DNA of 64,000 bases from Kibdelosporangium philippinense (GCF_021390435.2 NZ_JAJVCN010000001.1:3162001-3226000); one strand, 5' to 3'; shown: positions 1 through 11,952, counted from the first letter of the stretch. Made by a program: numbers and translations. The notes: a model not told the origin generated them from the letters alone.

Positions 1-1
1 C

Positions 2-955
2 GGGTCCATCCTGCCGAGCGTCGAAGGGCCCGACCACACCAGGCTTCGGCGATTGGTCGGCAAAGCCTTCACCCACGCCGCCGTTGACCGGCTGCGCCCG
101 GTGATGAGCGCGGTCACCGACGAACTGCTGGATCCGATCGTCAACGCGGGCGAATGCGAGTTCATGGCCGAGTTCGCCGACCGCTACCCGGCCCGGATCC
201 TGTGCGAGTTGCTGGGTGTGCCCCGCGAGCAGCACGAGAACTTCCGTCGCTGGCCGAGCGAGATCGGCTTGGTTTTCGGTACCTCGGTCGCCCAGCACCA
301 TGATCAGATCGCGTCGGCGCTCGCTCAACTGCACGATGCCGTCGATGACCTGATCGACCAACGACGGGCTGCTCCGGCCGACGACCTGCTGTCGGATCTG
401 ATCGCCGCCGAGGAATCCGGCGACCGGTTGTCGACCCATGAACTGCGTGTGATGGTCAGCGCGCTGCTGTTCGCTGGCCAAGACACCACACGCCAGCAAC
501 TCGGCCGTGCCATCGAGATCTTCATGGCCCACCCGGACCAGTGGCAGGCCCTTGCCGCGAATCCGTCGCTTGCGCCACAAGCGGTCGAGGAAGTCATGCG
601 AGTCGCGCCCGCGGTCAACACGATCTGGCGGATGGTCGACGACCCGATCAACGTCCAGGACCTGCGTATCCCGGCCGGAACGTTCATCAACATCCTGCTC
701 GACGCCGCCCACACCGACCCGCAGACCTTCGGCGAGGCCACGTTCGACATCACCGCCATCCGGCCAGCCGCGCAGCTGACCTTCGGCGGCGGCATCCATT
801 ACTGCCTTGGCGCTGTGCTCGCCCGCGCGGAAATGGCTGTGGCGCTGCCGATCCTGGCCCGCCGACTGGGTGTGCCACAGCTCGCGGGAACCCCCAAACC
901 TGGCCTGCACCTGGGACTCACCGGCCCCGACACGCTACCGCTGCGTCTTCCCTGA
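2..955 (+). CDS. Cytochrome P450 (5' end outside window)
   Basis: Heme-thiolate monooxygenase that inserts oxygen into an organic substrate with electrons from a ferredoxin partner. The reading frame is open from base 2, so the N-terminus is missing; a TTG at 53 is internal, because the residues before it (EGPDHTRLRRLV) are a conserved P450 stretch. Visible motifs are the I-helix AGQDTT, the K-helix ExxR (EEVMR) and the heme loop FGGGIHYCLG with the Cys ligand. Length and style fit soluble class I bacterial P450s. No ferredoxin or reductase gene is adjacent. The substrate cannot be told from sequence. Confidence 0.95.
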   Translation, partial: GSILPSVEGPDHTRLRRLVGKAFTHAAVDRLRPVMSAVTDELLDPIVNAGECEFMAEFADRYPARILCELLGVPREQHENFRRWPSEIGLVFGTSVAQHHDQIASALAQLHDAVDDLIDQRRAAPADDLLSDLIAAEESGDRLSTHELRVMVSALLFAGQDTTRQQLGRAIEIFMAHPDQWQALAANPSLAPQAVEEVMRVAPAVNTIWRMVDDPINVQDLRIPAGTFINILLDAAHTDPQTFGEATFDITAIRPAAQLTFGGGIHYCLGAVLARAEMAVALPILARRLGVPQLAGTPKPGLHLGLTGPDTLPLRLP

Positions 956-1135
956 AACCAGCGTCACCGCGACGAAATTAGCTAGGGTGATGGGTGTGTT
1001 GATCAAATCGGTTTGCCTGCCGGGTTTTGTGTTCGACGCGATGGTGTCGTAGGGGTTATGTAGGCTGCTGAGGTTGCCTGCATTCGGTACGGCGAGGGGC
1101 GTTTGTCGGCACACCAGGGGGAGGGGTGTCCAGCG

Positions 1136-3523
1136 ATGGACGACAGAGTTCTCGAAGCTCAACAGTGGGTGAACGCGACCTACGGCACGGTGCCCGGTTA
1201 CCAGCGGTGCCCGGAGAACGGGCGTACAGGCTGGTCCACGATGTACTCGCTGACCATGGGGCTGCAGCACGAGCTGGGCATTTCCCCGGTGGTCGCCAAC
1301 TTCGGCCCCGGCACGATGGCCAAGGTCAAGGAACTCGGCGACATCGGTTTCGGCTGGAACCGCAACAGCAACATCGTGCGGATCATCCAGCATGGCCTGT
1401 TCTGCAAGGGTTACAACGGAGCCAACGGGTACGGCGAATACGGCGCGGTGACCACTGAGGCCGTCAAGAAGATGCGGGTCAACATGGGCCTGCCCGATGG
1501 CGGCCCGGGCACCACGGGCGGGCAGGTCACGCCACAGATCTTCCGGTGCGTGCTGAACATGGACGCCTACGTGACCATCGGCAACGGCACGGACAAGGTC
1601 CGCGGCGTGCAGCGGTGGCTCAACGGGCGGTACTGGCAGCGCGACGCGTACACCATCGGCCCCACCGACGGGAACTACTCCCGGGATGTGCAGAAGTCAC
1701 TGATGATCGGGCTGCAGTACGAACTCGGCATCGGCACGCCCAACGGCAACTTCGGCGACGCCACCAAGGCCGGACTCCGGGCCCACCCGGTCGGTCCCGG
1801 CAGTTCCGGCATCTTCGTGGAACTGTTCTCCGCGGCGTGCGTGTTCAACGAACCAGTGCCGGTCGGCGACGTGCGCACCACCCAGAAATCGACGTTCGAC
1901 GACGCGCTTGGCGAATACGTCCGCGCGTTCCAGCGCTTCTCCCAGCTCACGGTGAACGGGCAGGGCGACTATCAGACCTGGGCCCAGCTGCTGGTCTCGA
2001 TGGGTGACGCCGACCGGCCCGCGCAGGGCTGCGACACACGGTTCGAGATCACCGCGTCGCGGGCCGCGTGGCTGAAGTCCAACGGTTACCGGGTGGTCGG
2101 GCGCTACCTGTACGACCCGCCGGGCTCCACTTTGGACAAAGAGATCAAGCCGGGTGAGCTGAGGACGATCTTCGGCGCCGGGATGCGGGTGTTCCCGATT
2201 TATCAGGACAACGCCCGTCGGCTCGAAGACTTCACCTACACCTACGGCTACCAGCACGCGCTCAACGCGCACCAACTGGCCGCCGGTTACGGCTTCAACC
2301 GCGGCACAGTGATCTACTTCGCGGTGGACTACGACGCCACCCAGGACGAGATCGACTCGGCCATCGTGCCCTACTTCCACGGCGTGCAGGCCGGACTGGC
2401 CTACAACGGCAAGAAGTACGTGCACGGGGTGTACGGCTCGCGCAACGTGTGCATCAACGTCACGAACAAGACCTACGCCCGGCACTCGTTCGTCTCCGGA
2501 ATGTCCTGGGGCTTCTCCGGAAACCTCGGTTACTCGCTGCCCGCGAACTGGTCGTACAACCAGATCAAGGAATTCACCGTCACCAACGGCGCGGACAAGT
2601 TCGACTTGGACCGCGATGTGGCCCGCGACAACGGCGGCGACCCGGGCCAGGGCAGTGTGAACGACCCGACCGGTCCCGCGGACGCGTTCCTCGACTACGT
2701 GCAGCGGCTCTACGACGCCGCGCGGTCGTACGGCAAGGGCAACCCGAGCCAGCTCGTCATGGAGTACGTCCGGCATCGGTCGTACAACGACTGGAAGTGG
2801 AAGGGCCTGATCGGCGGCGTCGACGAGGAGTTCGTCAACTACGCCAACTCCCGGGGTTTCTCGGTGATGACCGAGTTCGTGGATCCGGTCACCGGGTACC
2901 CCCTCGGTGCCGAGCACATGATGGCCACCGCCAACGGTCACCTCGCCTACCCGCAACCCAGCAACCCCAAGCGGGTGAACGCGGGTGACATCGCGGGCTG
3001 GGGCGGTGACCTGCTCACCTTCTACGCCGACTGGCGCGACGCGGTCGACAAGTACCCCAACGGGCACGTCTTCTGCGACGAGAAGCTGGCCAAACCCGGC
3101 GTCAGCACCAGTTTCGGGTTCTCCGACCTGATCGAGGACGCCGATGGGTACCTGATCGCCCGCCGGGTGGCCGGTGGCACCGACATCGTCACCGCGGTGC
3201 GTGACCAGTACAACGGTGGCGGCGGGCTGCGCCGGTTCACCAACTACTACCAGCAGCGGTTCACCAACGCCGAGGACTGCAACTTCCTGGCGCACAACAT
3301 TCTCACCGCGTTCGACGATCCCAAGATCGTGGCGGCGCAGACAGGGCTCATCGGTATGCACCGCCCACCGAGCACGCTGGCCTACGAGGACCTCCAGCGT
3401 TTCGAACAAGGCTTCGCCGACACCCTGCTGGCCCGCACCGGCATGGAGTCACGGATGGCCCAGCAGTACAAAGCCAACCTCGAGGCCTATCTGCGCGCGG
3501 CTCAGCAGCGAGCGACCCGCTGA
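1136..3523 (+). CDS. Peptidoglycan-binding-like / DUF1906 (glycoside-hydrolase-like) protein
   Basis: A protein of 795 residues. The first 300 residues contain repeated segments resembling peptidoglycan-binding modules (QQWVNATYGTVPGY, then VQRWLNGRYW). Residues about 305-510 are a DUF1906 (Rv2525c-like) TIM-barrel domain beginning GCDTRFEITA, with VIYFAVDYDA in its core. The remaining 280 residues are not recognised. I chose the ATG at 1136 because GGGGGAGGGG lies 9-10 bases upstream; a TTG at 1103 is in frame but has no such site. There is no signal peptide, which is odd for a wall-directed domain. It heads a chain of four overlapping genes. Cell-wall glycan binding or hydrolysis is inference. 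Confidence 0.8.
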   Translation: MDDRVLEAQQWVNATYGTVPGYQRCPENGRTGWSTMYSLTMGLQHELGISPVVANFGPGTMAKVKELGDIGFGWNRNSNIVRIIQHGLFCKGYNGANGYGEYGAVTTEAVKKMRVNMGLPDGGPGTTGGQVTPQIFRCVLNMDAYVTIGNGTDKVRGVQRWLNGRYWQRDAYTIGPTDGNYSRDVQKSLMIGLQYELGIGTPNGNFGDATKAGLRAHPVGPGSSGIFVELFSAACVFNEPVPVGDVRTTQKSTFDDALGEYVRAFQRFSQLTVNGQGDYQTWAQLLVSMGDADRPAQGCDTRFEITASRAAWLKSNGYRVVGRYLYDPPGSTLDKEIKPGELRTIFGAGMRVFPIYQDNARRLEDFTYTYGYQHALNAHQLAAGYGFNRGTVIYFAVDYDATQDEIDSAIVPYFHGVQAGLAYNGKKYVHGVYGSRNVCINVTNKTYARHSFVSGMSWGFSGNLGYSLPANWSYNQIKEFTVTNGADKFDLDRDVARDNGGDPGQGSVNDPTGPADAFLDYVQRLYDAARSYGKGNPSQLVMEYVRHRSYNDWKWKGLIGGVDEEFVNYANSRGFSVMTEFVDPVTGYPLGAEHMMATANGHLAYPQPSNPKRVNAGDIAGWGGDLLTFYADWRDAVDKYPNGHVFCDEKLAKPGVSTSFGFSDLIEDADGYLIARRVAGGTDIVTAVRDQYNGGGGLRRFTNYYQQRFTNAEDCNFLAHNILTAFDDPKIVAAQTGLIGMHRPPSTLAYEDLQRFEQGFADTLLARTGMESRMAQQYKANLEAYLRAAQQRATR

Positions 3524-3852
3524 TGACCCGGCTGCGTCCTCGGGCTTGGCTCGGCTTGGCCCTGCTCGCCGTGCTGGCGTTCGGGTTCACCGCCTTCATC
3601 GGGGCGTGGGCAGGCGGCAAGGACATCGACGAGACCTGCGCAGCCGCGGGCCAGCCCCTTGACCAGAGCTACCGCGCCACGCACTGGCAGGAACCCGGCC
3701 AGTTCTTCCCGATGCACAACAGGTGCAACGCCGACTACGACCTGGTGCCTGGCTGGGTCAATCCAGCGCTCGTGATCTTCGCTGTGGTCGCGGTGGCGTG
3801 CCTTGCCGGAGCCGCTGTGGCCATCACCCGCCTGATAAGGAATTCACGATGA
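3523..3852 (+). CDS. Small two-TM membrane protein
   Basis: A protein of 109 residues with hydrophobic segments at about 9-30 and 83-103. Between them is an extracytoplasmic loop of about 50 residues containing two cysteines (ETCAAAG and HNRCNADY) that could form a disulfide. The start overlaps the previous stop by one base (TGATG), and the end overlaps the next start by four, so it is translationally coupled to both. Family not recognised. Its position between a wall-binding protein and an exported peptidase-like protein suggests an envelope role. Confidence 0.75.
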   Translation: MTRLRPRAWLGLALLAVLAFGFTAFIGAWAGGKDIDETCAAAGQPLDQSYRATHWQEPGQFFPMHNRCNADYDLVPGWVNPALVIFAVVAVACLAGAAVAITRLIRNSR

Positions 3853-4499
3853 CCAGTGCCCAACCCGCTCGGCCCGCCAGCCGCCGGTTGTTCCTCGGCT
3901 CGACCGTCGGCGCCATCGCTCTGGCCGGATTCACCGCCACCGATGCCGCGGCGGCCCCCGGTTCGACCTCCGCGAACGGCTGGCCGATCCTGACCACGGC
4001 AACGGAATTCCGCATCGAGGGCAGCAATCAGGCAGTCCGCCTGGCCGACACGGACGCGGCGACGATCCTGGTGCACGTCGCCCGCCGTTTCCACTACGAG
4101 ATCGACACCCTGCGCGACGGGGACGTCGTCGGATTCGCGCCCGGCCGACCGGTCACCCAGCCCTTCGAGTCGAACTACCTGTCCGGAACAGCGATGACGA
4201 TTCGTTCCGTGTGCTACCCCCTCGGCGCGCATGGCGGCTTCTATCCCTGGGAGCAGACCGTCATCCGAGACATTCTCGCGGAACTCGGCGGGGCTGTGTC
4301 CTGGGGCGGCGACGAGCGGACGCCGAAGGAATCGCATTTCCAGATCGCCAAGCCGCCTGGCGATCCCGCGATCCGGGCCGCGGCTCAGCGGATCCGAGGC
4401 TGGAACGACGCCCCCGGCGGGCACGGCGCGGGCGCGGTGGACGCCTTTGATGCCAACCGGGTCCAGGCCGCCCGCCAGTTCCAGCTGTACACCCGGTGA
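3849..4499 (+). CDS. Tat-exported M15 (D-Ala-D-Ala carboxypeptidase)-like protein
   Basis: 216 residues. The N-terminus has a twin-arginine leader (SRRLFLGS, hydrophobic stretch, Ala-rich cleavage region). The body resembles VanY/M15 peptidases: SNYLSGTAM, a PLGAHGGFYPWE segment, WGGD and HFQI. In typical members the first motif is SxHxxGxAxD, supplying two zinc ligands. Here the His is Tyr and the Asp is Thr, while the His of HFQI remains. The protein may therefore bind cell wall without cleaving it, or have a changed metal site. AAGGA precedes the ATG by 7 bases; the start overlaps the previous gene (ATGA). Confidence 0.75.
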   Translation: MTSAQPARPASRRLFLGSTVGAIALAGFTATDAAAAPGSTSANGWPILTTATEFRIEGSNQAVRLADTDAATILVHVARRFHYEIDTLRDGDVVGFAPGRPVTQPFESNYLSGTAMTIRSVCYPLGAHGGFYPWEQTVIRDILAELGGAVSWGGDERTPKESHFQIAKPPGDPAIRAAAQRIRGWNDAPGGHGAGAVDAFDANRVQAARQFQLYTR

Positions 4500-5530
4500 T
4501 GGCGAGCATGATCACCGACAGCGTGCGGATCGGCGTTCTCGTTCCGCTGACACAGCCTGGCTGGGCCGAGGCGGGCGAGCACTTGCTCGCAGGACTCGAA
4601 CTGGCCATTCGTGACGTCAACAACGACGGCGGAAGACCTCTCGAACTGGTGGTCCGAGACACCGCGGCCGATCCACAACGAGCCGAGGCGGCCGTCGACG
4701 AATTGGCTGATCTTGGTGTGGCCGCGTTGGCGGGCGAGTATCACAGCGTCGTCGCTCGTGCCGCTGCCGCGCGGGCCGACTCACGTGGGCTTCCTTTCCT
4801 GTGCTCGTCGGCGGTTCTCGACGCGCTCACCGATGACCCAACTGACTGGGTCGCGCGCCTGGCCCCGCCGCAGTCCCGCGGTTGGCAGATCTACGCGGAC
4901 TTTCTGCTCAGCGCGGGCCACACCCGGATCGCTGTGGCAGCCCAGGCGAGTGTCTACTGGGCATCGGGGACCCGGATCCTGCGCGACTATCTCGCCAGTC
5001 GCGGCGGCACGCTCATCGAGGTCGACCCCGAGGCCGTGTGCGACGAACTCGTCGACAACCGGGCGACCGCCTTGCTTCTGCTGGTCGGCCACCCGGACCC
5101 GGCGCTGTCGATCGTGCAGGCTGTCCGCGGTGACCACCGCCTCGGCGAGGTCCTGATCGGAGCTCCCGCCGGGCAACCGGAGTTCGCCGAGTGGGCGACG
5201 CCGGATACCGCTGGGATCCCGTTCTTGCGCTACCTGCCCGAGCGCCTCACCCCACTCGGTGACCGAGTCGAGACGACCCTGCGCGAGCAGTTGGGCCGCG
5301 CGCCCTCCTTTGTCGCTTTCGAGGGGTACGACACGATCGCTGTCCTTGCCGACATGCTGCGTTCGCCCGGCAAAGACTGGTCGCACGTGGCTGTCGAGGG
5401 CACCCGCGGGAAGATCCACTTCTCTCGCATGCCCGGTATCAGTGTGTGGCAATGGGCGCGACCGCCGATCCAGGTTGTTGATCGAGATCCAGCAGAACCG
5501 GACAGGTTCCGGGTGTTGGGCACCGGGTGA
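4499..5530 (+). CDS. Type I periplasmic-binding-protein-like protein
   Basis: 343 residues with the fold of branched-chain amino-acid/amide ABC substrate-binding proteins: IGVLVPLTQPG at the start, GLELAIRDVNNDGG, and a second lobe with FVAFEGYDTIAVLADML. There is no signal peptide or lipobox, and no ABC permease or ATPase nearby, so it is probably cytoplasmic or part of a sensor rather than a transporter subunit. The start overlaps the previous stop (TGATG), making this the last gene of the four-gene overlapping chain. A GTG one codon earlier is an alternative start. Confidence 0.75.
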   Translation: MASMITDSVRIGVLVPLTQPGWAEAGEHLLAGLELAIRDVNNDGGRPLELVVRDTAADPQRAEAAVDELADLGVAALAGEYHSVVARAAAARADSRGLPFLCSSAVLDALTDDPTDWVARLAPPQSRGWQIYADFLLSAGHTRIAVAAQASVYWASGTRILRDYLASRGGTLIEVDPEAVCDELVDNRATALLLLVGHPDPALSIVQAVRGDHRLGEVLIGAPAGQPEFAEWATPDTAGIPFLRYLPERLTPLGDRVETTLREQLGRAPSFVAFEGYDTIAVLADMLRSPGKDWSHVAVEGTRGKIHFSRMPGISVWQWARPPIQVVDRDPAEPDRFRVLGTG

Positions 5531-5581
5531 CGACCTTGGCTGAGGCTTGCCATCGATTGCCGGGCGCATCCGCTGAAAACG

Positions 5582-8476
<2,895 letters not shown>

Positions 8477-8483
8477 CTATACG

Positions 8484-9212
8484 TTAGAAATGGCAGGAGG
8501 TACTTCCTGCCATTTCGCATTCCCGGACAGTCGCAAGCACGGCGGCGGCGCCTTCCAACAGGGCCCTCGATCGTGTCATGATGCTGGCGTGTCTCGCGGC
8601 CAGTGCGGCGGTGATCTCCTCAAGGCGGCGGCCGTGCCGCAGATCCGGCATGAGCGCTCGTAGCGGTTCGATGCGATACCCGGCTGCGCGTAGTTGATGC
8701 ACGATCCTCGCGTCGCGCACGTGCGATGGGGTGTAGCGGCGCGTTCCCCGCGCGGGATCCCGGTCGGGCGTGAGCAGCTCTTCGGCTTCCCAGTGTCTGA
8801 GCGTCGAGGCGCGCACGCCTAGTGCGGCGGCCAGTTCGGAGACGCTCATCGCGTCGGTGGCTCGGACATCCTCGATCGGCTCGCTGGAGATCGCCTGCCC
8901 GGCCTGCTCGGCCAGGCGCAGTTCGCGGCGTTCGGCGTCGAGGCGGGCGTGGGCCGCGTCGAGCATCGCCAGCGCTTGTTCCAGCGGGCGCTGGTGCACG
9001 GCCTGGAGGATTTTCTTGGCTTCCACTGGGCCGACGCCTGCTGCCAGGGCACGGTAGGCGTTGGCGGAATGGACGTGGATGTCCACGTAGTGGCGGTATC
9101 CGGTGTCGGTGCGGGTCGCTGGCGGCAGGACTCCGGCTTGTTCGAGGTTGCGGATCTGCTGCACGGAGTACCCGGCGCGTCGTGCGACCTCGGCCGTTTT
9201 GAGACTTTTCAC
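8484..9212 (-). CDS. MerR-family regulator with two HTH domains
   Basis: 242 residues from a GTG at 9212, chosen because AAGGGG lies 7 bases upstream; an ATG at 9248 would abut the divergent gene and has no ribosome site. Residues about 3-70 form one MerR domain (LKTAEVARRAGYSVQQIRNL, then TGYRHY). Residues about 120-190 form a second (MSVSELAAALGVRASTLRHW, then GTRRYTPSHV). A helical linker rich in Glu and Arg joins them. Most MerR proteins have one HTH and dimerise, so this tandem arrangement is unusual. Likely control target: the divergent DUF6194 gene, its own promoter, or rox downstream. Confidence 0.88.
   Translation of the reverse strand: MKSLKTAEVARRAGYSVQQIRNLEQAGVLPPATRTDTGYRHYVDIHVHSANAYRALAAGVGPVEAKKILQAVHQRPLEQALAMLDAAHARLDAERRELRLAEQAGQAISSEPIEDVRATDAMSVSELAAALGVRASTLRHWEAEELLTPDRDPARGTRRYTPSHVRDARIVHQLRAAGYRIEPLRALMPDLRHGRRLEEITAALAARHASIMTRSRALLEGAAAVLATVRECEMAGSTSCHF
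8487..8516 (-). terminator. Hairpin over the 3' end of the merR gene
   Basis: GAAATGGCAGGA (8487-8498) and TCCTGCCATTTC (8505-8516) form a perfect 12-bp stem with a six-base loop. The hairpin encodes the last residues of the double-HTH MerR and sits just before the rox promoter region. It probably separates merR transcription from rox. It lacks a U-tract, as is common in high-GC actinobacteria. A regulatory palindrome is the alternative. Confidence 0.6.
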
Positions 9213-9252
9213 GCTGAATCCCCTTGATACCGGCCGTGAAGTCTCCATATGG

Positions 9253-9262
9253 ACTTTAAGGT
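9253..9262. promoter_or_regulatory. Possible MerR operator between divergent genes
   Basis: ACTTTAAGGT matches its own reverse complement at 8 of 10 bases and lies in the 63-base space between the preferred starts of the merR gene (9212) and the DUF6194 gene (9276). This is the expected place for a shared or autoregulatory MerR site. Weak evidence based on position and partial symmetry. Confidence 0.3.
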
Positions 9263-9275
9263 GATGCTAGAGCAC

Positions 9276-9740
9276 ATGACCAGGCAAGAGATCATCGACT
9301 TCGTGGCAGGCCTTGAGGGTGTGCTGACGCTGGCGCCGCGTCCCGGCGACGACGCGCCCGAGGTGAGCTGGGGTGACACGTTCTTCTACTACGCGCCCGA
9401 CGGTGTCACCCCGACCAACACCCAGCCGTTCGCGACCGTGGTGACCAAGAACTATCCCGGCGACGAGACATCACGCCTCGACCGCCCGGATGCTTTCCGG
9501 GTGAACATGTTCGCGGGCAAGGATGTGTTCGTCGAATGGACCGGGCACGCGCCTCGCGACTTGGTCGGTGTCGAGGCCGGTCCTAGCGATGACGACACGG
9601 TGATCGCTCATCCGGTGTACGGCACGGTTGGGTGGTTGGCTGTGGTCAACCCGGGGCCGCGGGCGGATGGTGCGACGCGTCAGCTTTTGTCGGCGGCGTA
9701 CGGCTTGGCTCGTTCGCGGTATGAGCGGCGGGCAGACTGA
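9276..9740 (+). CDS. DUF6194 family protein
   Basis: 154 residues from ATG 9276. The sequence agrees with my recollection of DUF6194: TRQEIIDFVAGLEGVLTL, then GDTFFYYAPDGV, PFATVVTKNYPGDE and DRPDAFRVNM. The fold resembles MmcQ/YjbR-type small proteins of unknown role. Starts at 9249 and 9264 are in frame; I chose 9276 because it fits the family N-terminus and leaves room for a promoter facing the divergent merR gene. It overlaps the next gene by 20 bases. Confidence 0.75.
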   Translation: MTRQEIIDFVAGLEGVLTLAPRPGDDAPEVSWGDTFFYYAPDGVTPTNTQPFATVVTKNYPGDETSRLDRPDAFRVNMFAGKDVFVEWTGHAPRDLVGVEAGPSDDDTVIAHPVYGTVGWLAVVNPGPRADGATRQLLSAAYGLARSRYERRAD

Positions 9741-10446
9741 CTGGATGCTTGAGCATCCGCTGCCGGGAGGGTTCGTCAACCGTGTCGTTCGGGTCGGCGA
9801 CACGGTCCGGCGCAACCCGGGGTCCCGGTTCGTTCATGACGTGCTGCGTCACCTCGACGCGTGGCCCGGTGCGCCGAAATTGCTGGGTGTTGACGAGGAT
9901 GGTCGCGAGATCCTGACCTATGTGGACGGTTATGTGGCGTGGGAGTCGCCGACGGATCGAGTCAGTTCACCCGAAAGCCTGCGGCAGGTGGCTCGGCTTG
10001 TCCGCCAGTTCCATGACCTGACAGCCGGAACTTCCTTGGCTGGTGCCGAGGAAGTGGTGTGCCACAACGACTTGTCGCCCAAGAACACCGTGTATCGCGG
10101 TGACCCGTTGCTGCCGGTGGCCTTTGTGGACTGGGATATCGCCGCGCCGGGTGGCCGCATCCAGGACGTGGCGCACATGTGCTGGCAGTACCTGGATCTC
10201 GGTCCGCGGGTCGCGGATGTCGCGCAGACCGCGCGGTTGCTGCGCATGATGTGCGACGCCTACGGCTTGGCTGACCGCAGCCAGGTCATCGACACGATCC
10301 TGTGGTGGCAGGACCGCTGCTGGCGTGGCATCTCGGCTTCCACGGACCCGGCGATGGCGCGGCTGCGTGAGGCTGGCGTCGACCGCTGCGTGCGGGCCGC
10401 TTATGACTGGGTCGCCACACACAAGGCCGAGTTGGCACCGACGTAG
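9721..10446 (+). CDS. APH-family phosphotransferase (aminoglycoside/choline kinase-like)
   Basis: 241 residues. The catalytic loop CHNDLSPKNTVY (HxDxxxxN) and the metal-binding AFVDWDIAAPG (DxD) are intact, as in phosphotransferases of the APH superfamily that phosphorylate small molecules with ATP. The usual N-terminal nucleotide-binding lobe is short. It overlaps the DUF6194 gene by 20 bases, so the two are probably co-transcribed. ATG 9745 is an alternative start. It does not look like rifampin phosphotransferase (Rph), which is a much larger, different fold. Substrate unknown. Confidence 0.8.
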   Translation: MSGGQTDWMLEHPLPGGFVNRVVRVGDTVRRNPGSRFVHDVLRHLDAWPGAPKLLGVDEDGREILTYVDGYVAWESPTDRVSSPESLRQVARLVRQFHDLTAGTSLAGAEEVVCHNDLSPKNTVYRGDPLLPVAFVDWDIAAPGGRIQDVAHMCWQYLDLGPRVADVAQTARLLRMMCDAYGLADRSQVIDTILWWQDRCWRGISASTDPAMARLREAGVDRCVRAAYDWVATHKAELAPT

Positions 10447-10506
10447 TGCCCGATCGGCCGCCTTTGTTGCCCAGCGAACACGGGCGGTCTCGCGTTACGG
10501 TGCCTC

Positions 10507-11952
10507 ATGATCACCGTGCTCGTGGTCGGTGCCGGCCCGACCGGTCTCACGCTGGCTTGCGATCTGGCCCGTCGTGGCCTGTCGGTACGCATCATCGACC
10601 GGGCGCCTCGGTTCCCGGACAGCTCCCGCGGCAAAGGCCTGCAGCCACGCAGCCTCGAAGTGTTCGACGATCTCGGCGTTGCCGAGGAGATCCTGCGCTC
10701 CGGCACGCAGAAGGTCGTGTTCCGGCACTACGAGCACGATCAGGTGCTGCGCGACGTCGCACTCTACGGCCACCTGCAGCCCAGTCCGGACGTGCCGTAT
10801 CTGACCACGCTGCTGATCCCGCAGTGGCGCATCGAGCAGATCCTGCGCGCCAAACTGGCCGAGTTCGGTGTGCGGGTGGAGTTGCGTAGCGAGCTGACCT
10901 CGTTCGCCCATACCGACACGGGCGTGAACGCCACAATCGTGGCCGACGGCCGCACGGAACATGTCGACGTGGACTACCTGGTGGGCTGCGATGGCGGCAA
11001 GAGCGGCATCCGCAAGAGCCTCGGCATCAGTTTCGAGGGCGACACCAACGCGACGCAGGTGATGCTGTGCGGCGACGTGGAGGTCGAGGGGTTGCCGCGC
11101 GACGCGTGGCACCAATGGCTCGGTGACGGCGAGATCCTGCTGATCTGCCCACTGCCGGGCACGAGCGCATGGCAGTTCCAGGCCTCACCGATCGACGACT
11201 CCGAGCCGTCGCTGGAGACGTTCCAGCGGATTGTGGACCAGCGCACCGGGATGCCGATTCGGCTGTCCAACCCGACCTGGCTGTCGACGTATCGGGTCAA
11301 TGTCCGGGTGGCTGACCGGTTGCGTGTCGGACGGGTGTTTCTGGCCGGGGATGCCGCGCACGTGCATCCCATCGCGGGCGGGCTGGGCATGAACACCGGG
11401 ATCCAGGACGCCTACAACCTTGGCTGGAAACTGGCGTCCGCCTCGGAGCGTCTGCTGGACACCTACCAGGAGGAACGGCTGCCCATCGCGGAGTGGACGC
11501 TGCGCACGAGTTCCCGCTCCAGCGCGGCTGTGGCCGCCGCGGGGAAGGACCGGAGCGCCGGGGTCGATGCGGGAATGACCGATGACGTGCGGCAGTTGGG
11601 CCTGAATTACCGGTGGAGTTCGCTGTCGCGGGACGTGATCGACCGGGGTGAGCGGCTGCAGGCGGGGGACCGTGCGCCCGATGGGGTGTTGACCACGCCC
11701 GACGGCCAGGTGCGGCTGTTCGATGTCTTTCGTGGCCCGGGGTTCACGCTGCTCGGGTTCGGCGCGGGATGCGCGGACGCCCTCGCGCAGTTGAGCGACC
11801 GAATGTGCACCTATCTGGTGACCGAGGACGTTGCGGCCTATGGCATCGACGGCGACACGTTGGTTCTGGTGCGGCCGGACGGATATGTCGGGTTGACCGC
11901 CGCCGGTGATGACCCCGATGCCGTGCTGGACTACGTGAAGACGATCATGTAG
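10507..11952 (+). CDS. FAD-dependent aromatic monooxygenase
   Basis: 481 residues of the p-hydroxybenzoate-hydroxylase-type group found in drug and polyketide tailoring. Motifs: GAGPTGLTLA, a conserved SRGKGLQPRSLEVFDDLG helix, GCDGGKSGIR, and [16 protein letters not shown] followed by GIQDAYNLGWKL. The C-terminal thioredoxin-like domain is kept. It is related to but clearly distinct from the two Rox-type proteins here, and no RAE precedes it. The following quinone oxidoreductase gene begins 27 bases downstream on the same strand, suggesting a two-gene redox operon. Confidence 0.9.
   Translation: MITVLVVGAGPTGLTLACDLARRGLSVRIIDRAPRFPDSSRGKGLQPRSLEVFDDLGVAEEILRSGTQKVVFRHYEHDQVLRDVALYGHLQPSPDVPYLTTLLIPQWRIEQILRAKLAEFGVRVELRSELTSFAHTDTGVNATIVADGRTEHVDVDYLVGCDGGKSGIRKSLGISFEGDTNATQVMLCGDVEVEGLPRDAWHQWLGDGEILLICPLPGTSAWQFQASPIDDSEPSLETFQRIVDQRTGMPIRLSNPTWLSTYRVNVRVADRLRVGRVFLAGDAAHVHPIAGGLGMNTGIQDAYNLGWKLASASERLLDTYQEERLPIAEWTLRTSSRSSAAVAAAGKDRSAGVDAGMTDDVRQLGLNYRWSSLSRDVIDRGERLQAGDRAPDGVLTTPDGQVRLFDVFRGPGFTLLGFGAGCADALAQLSDRMCTYLVTEDVAAYGIDGDTLVLVRPDGYVGLTAAGDDPDAVLDYVKTIM

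Noticed and set aside
990..1052. Leaderless 20-codon ORF after TAGGGT (983-988)
   Set aside because: The start is too close to the -10 for ATG 990, and the peptide has no supporting feature.
9721..10446. Rifampin phosphotransferase accompanying rox
   Set aside because: The protein is a 241-residue APH-type kinase; Rph is far larger and has ATP-grasp and phosphohistidine domains.
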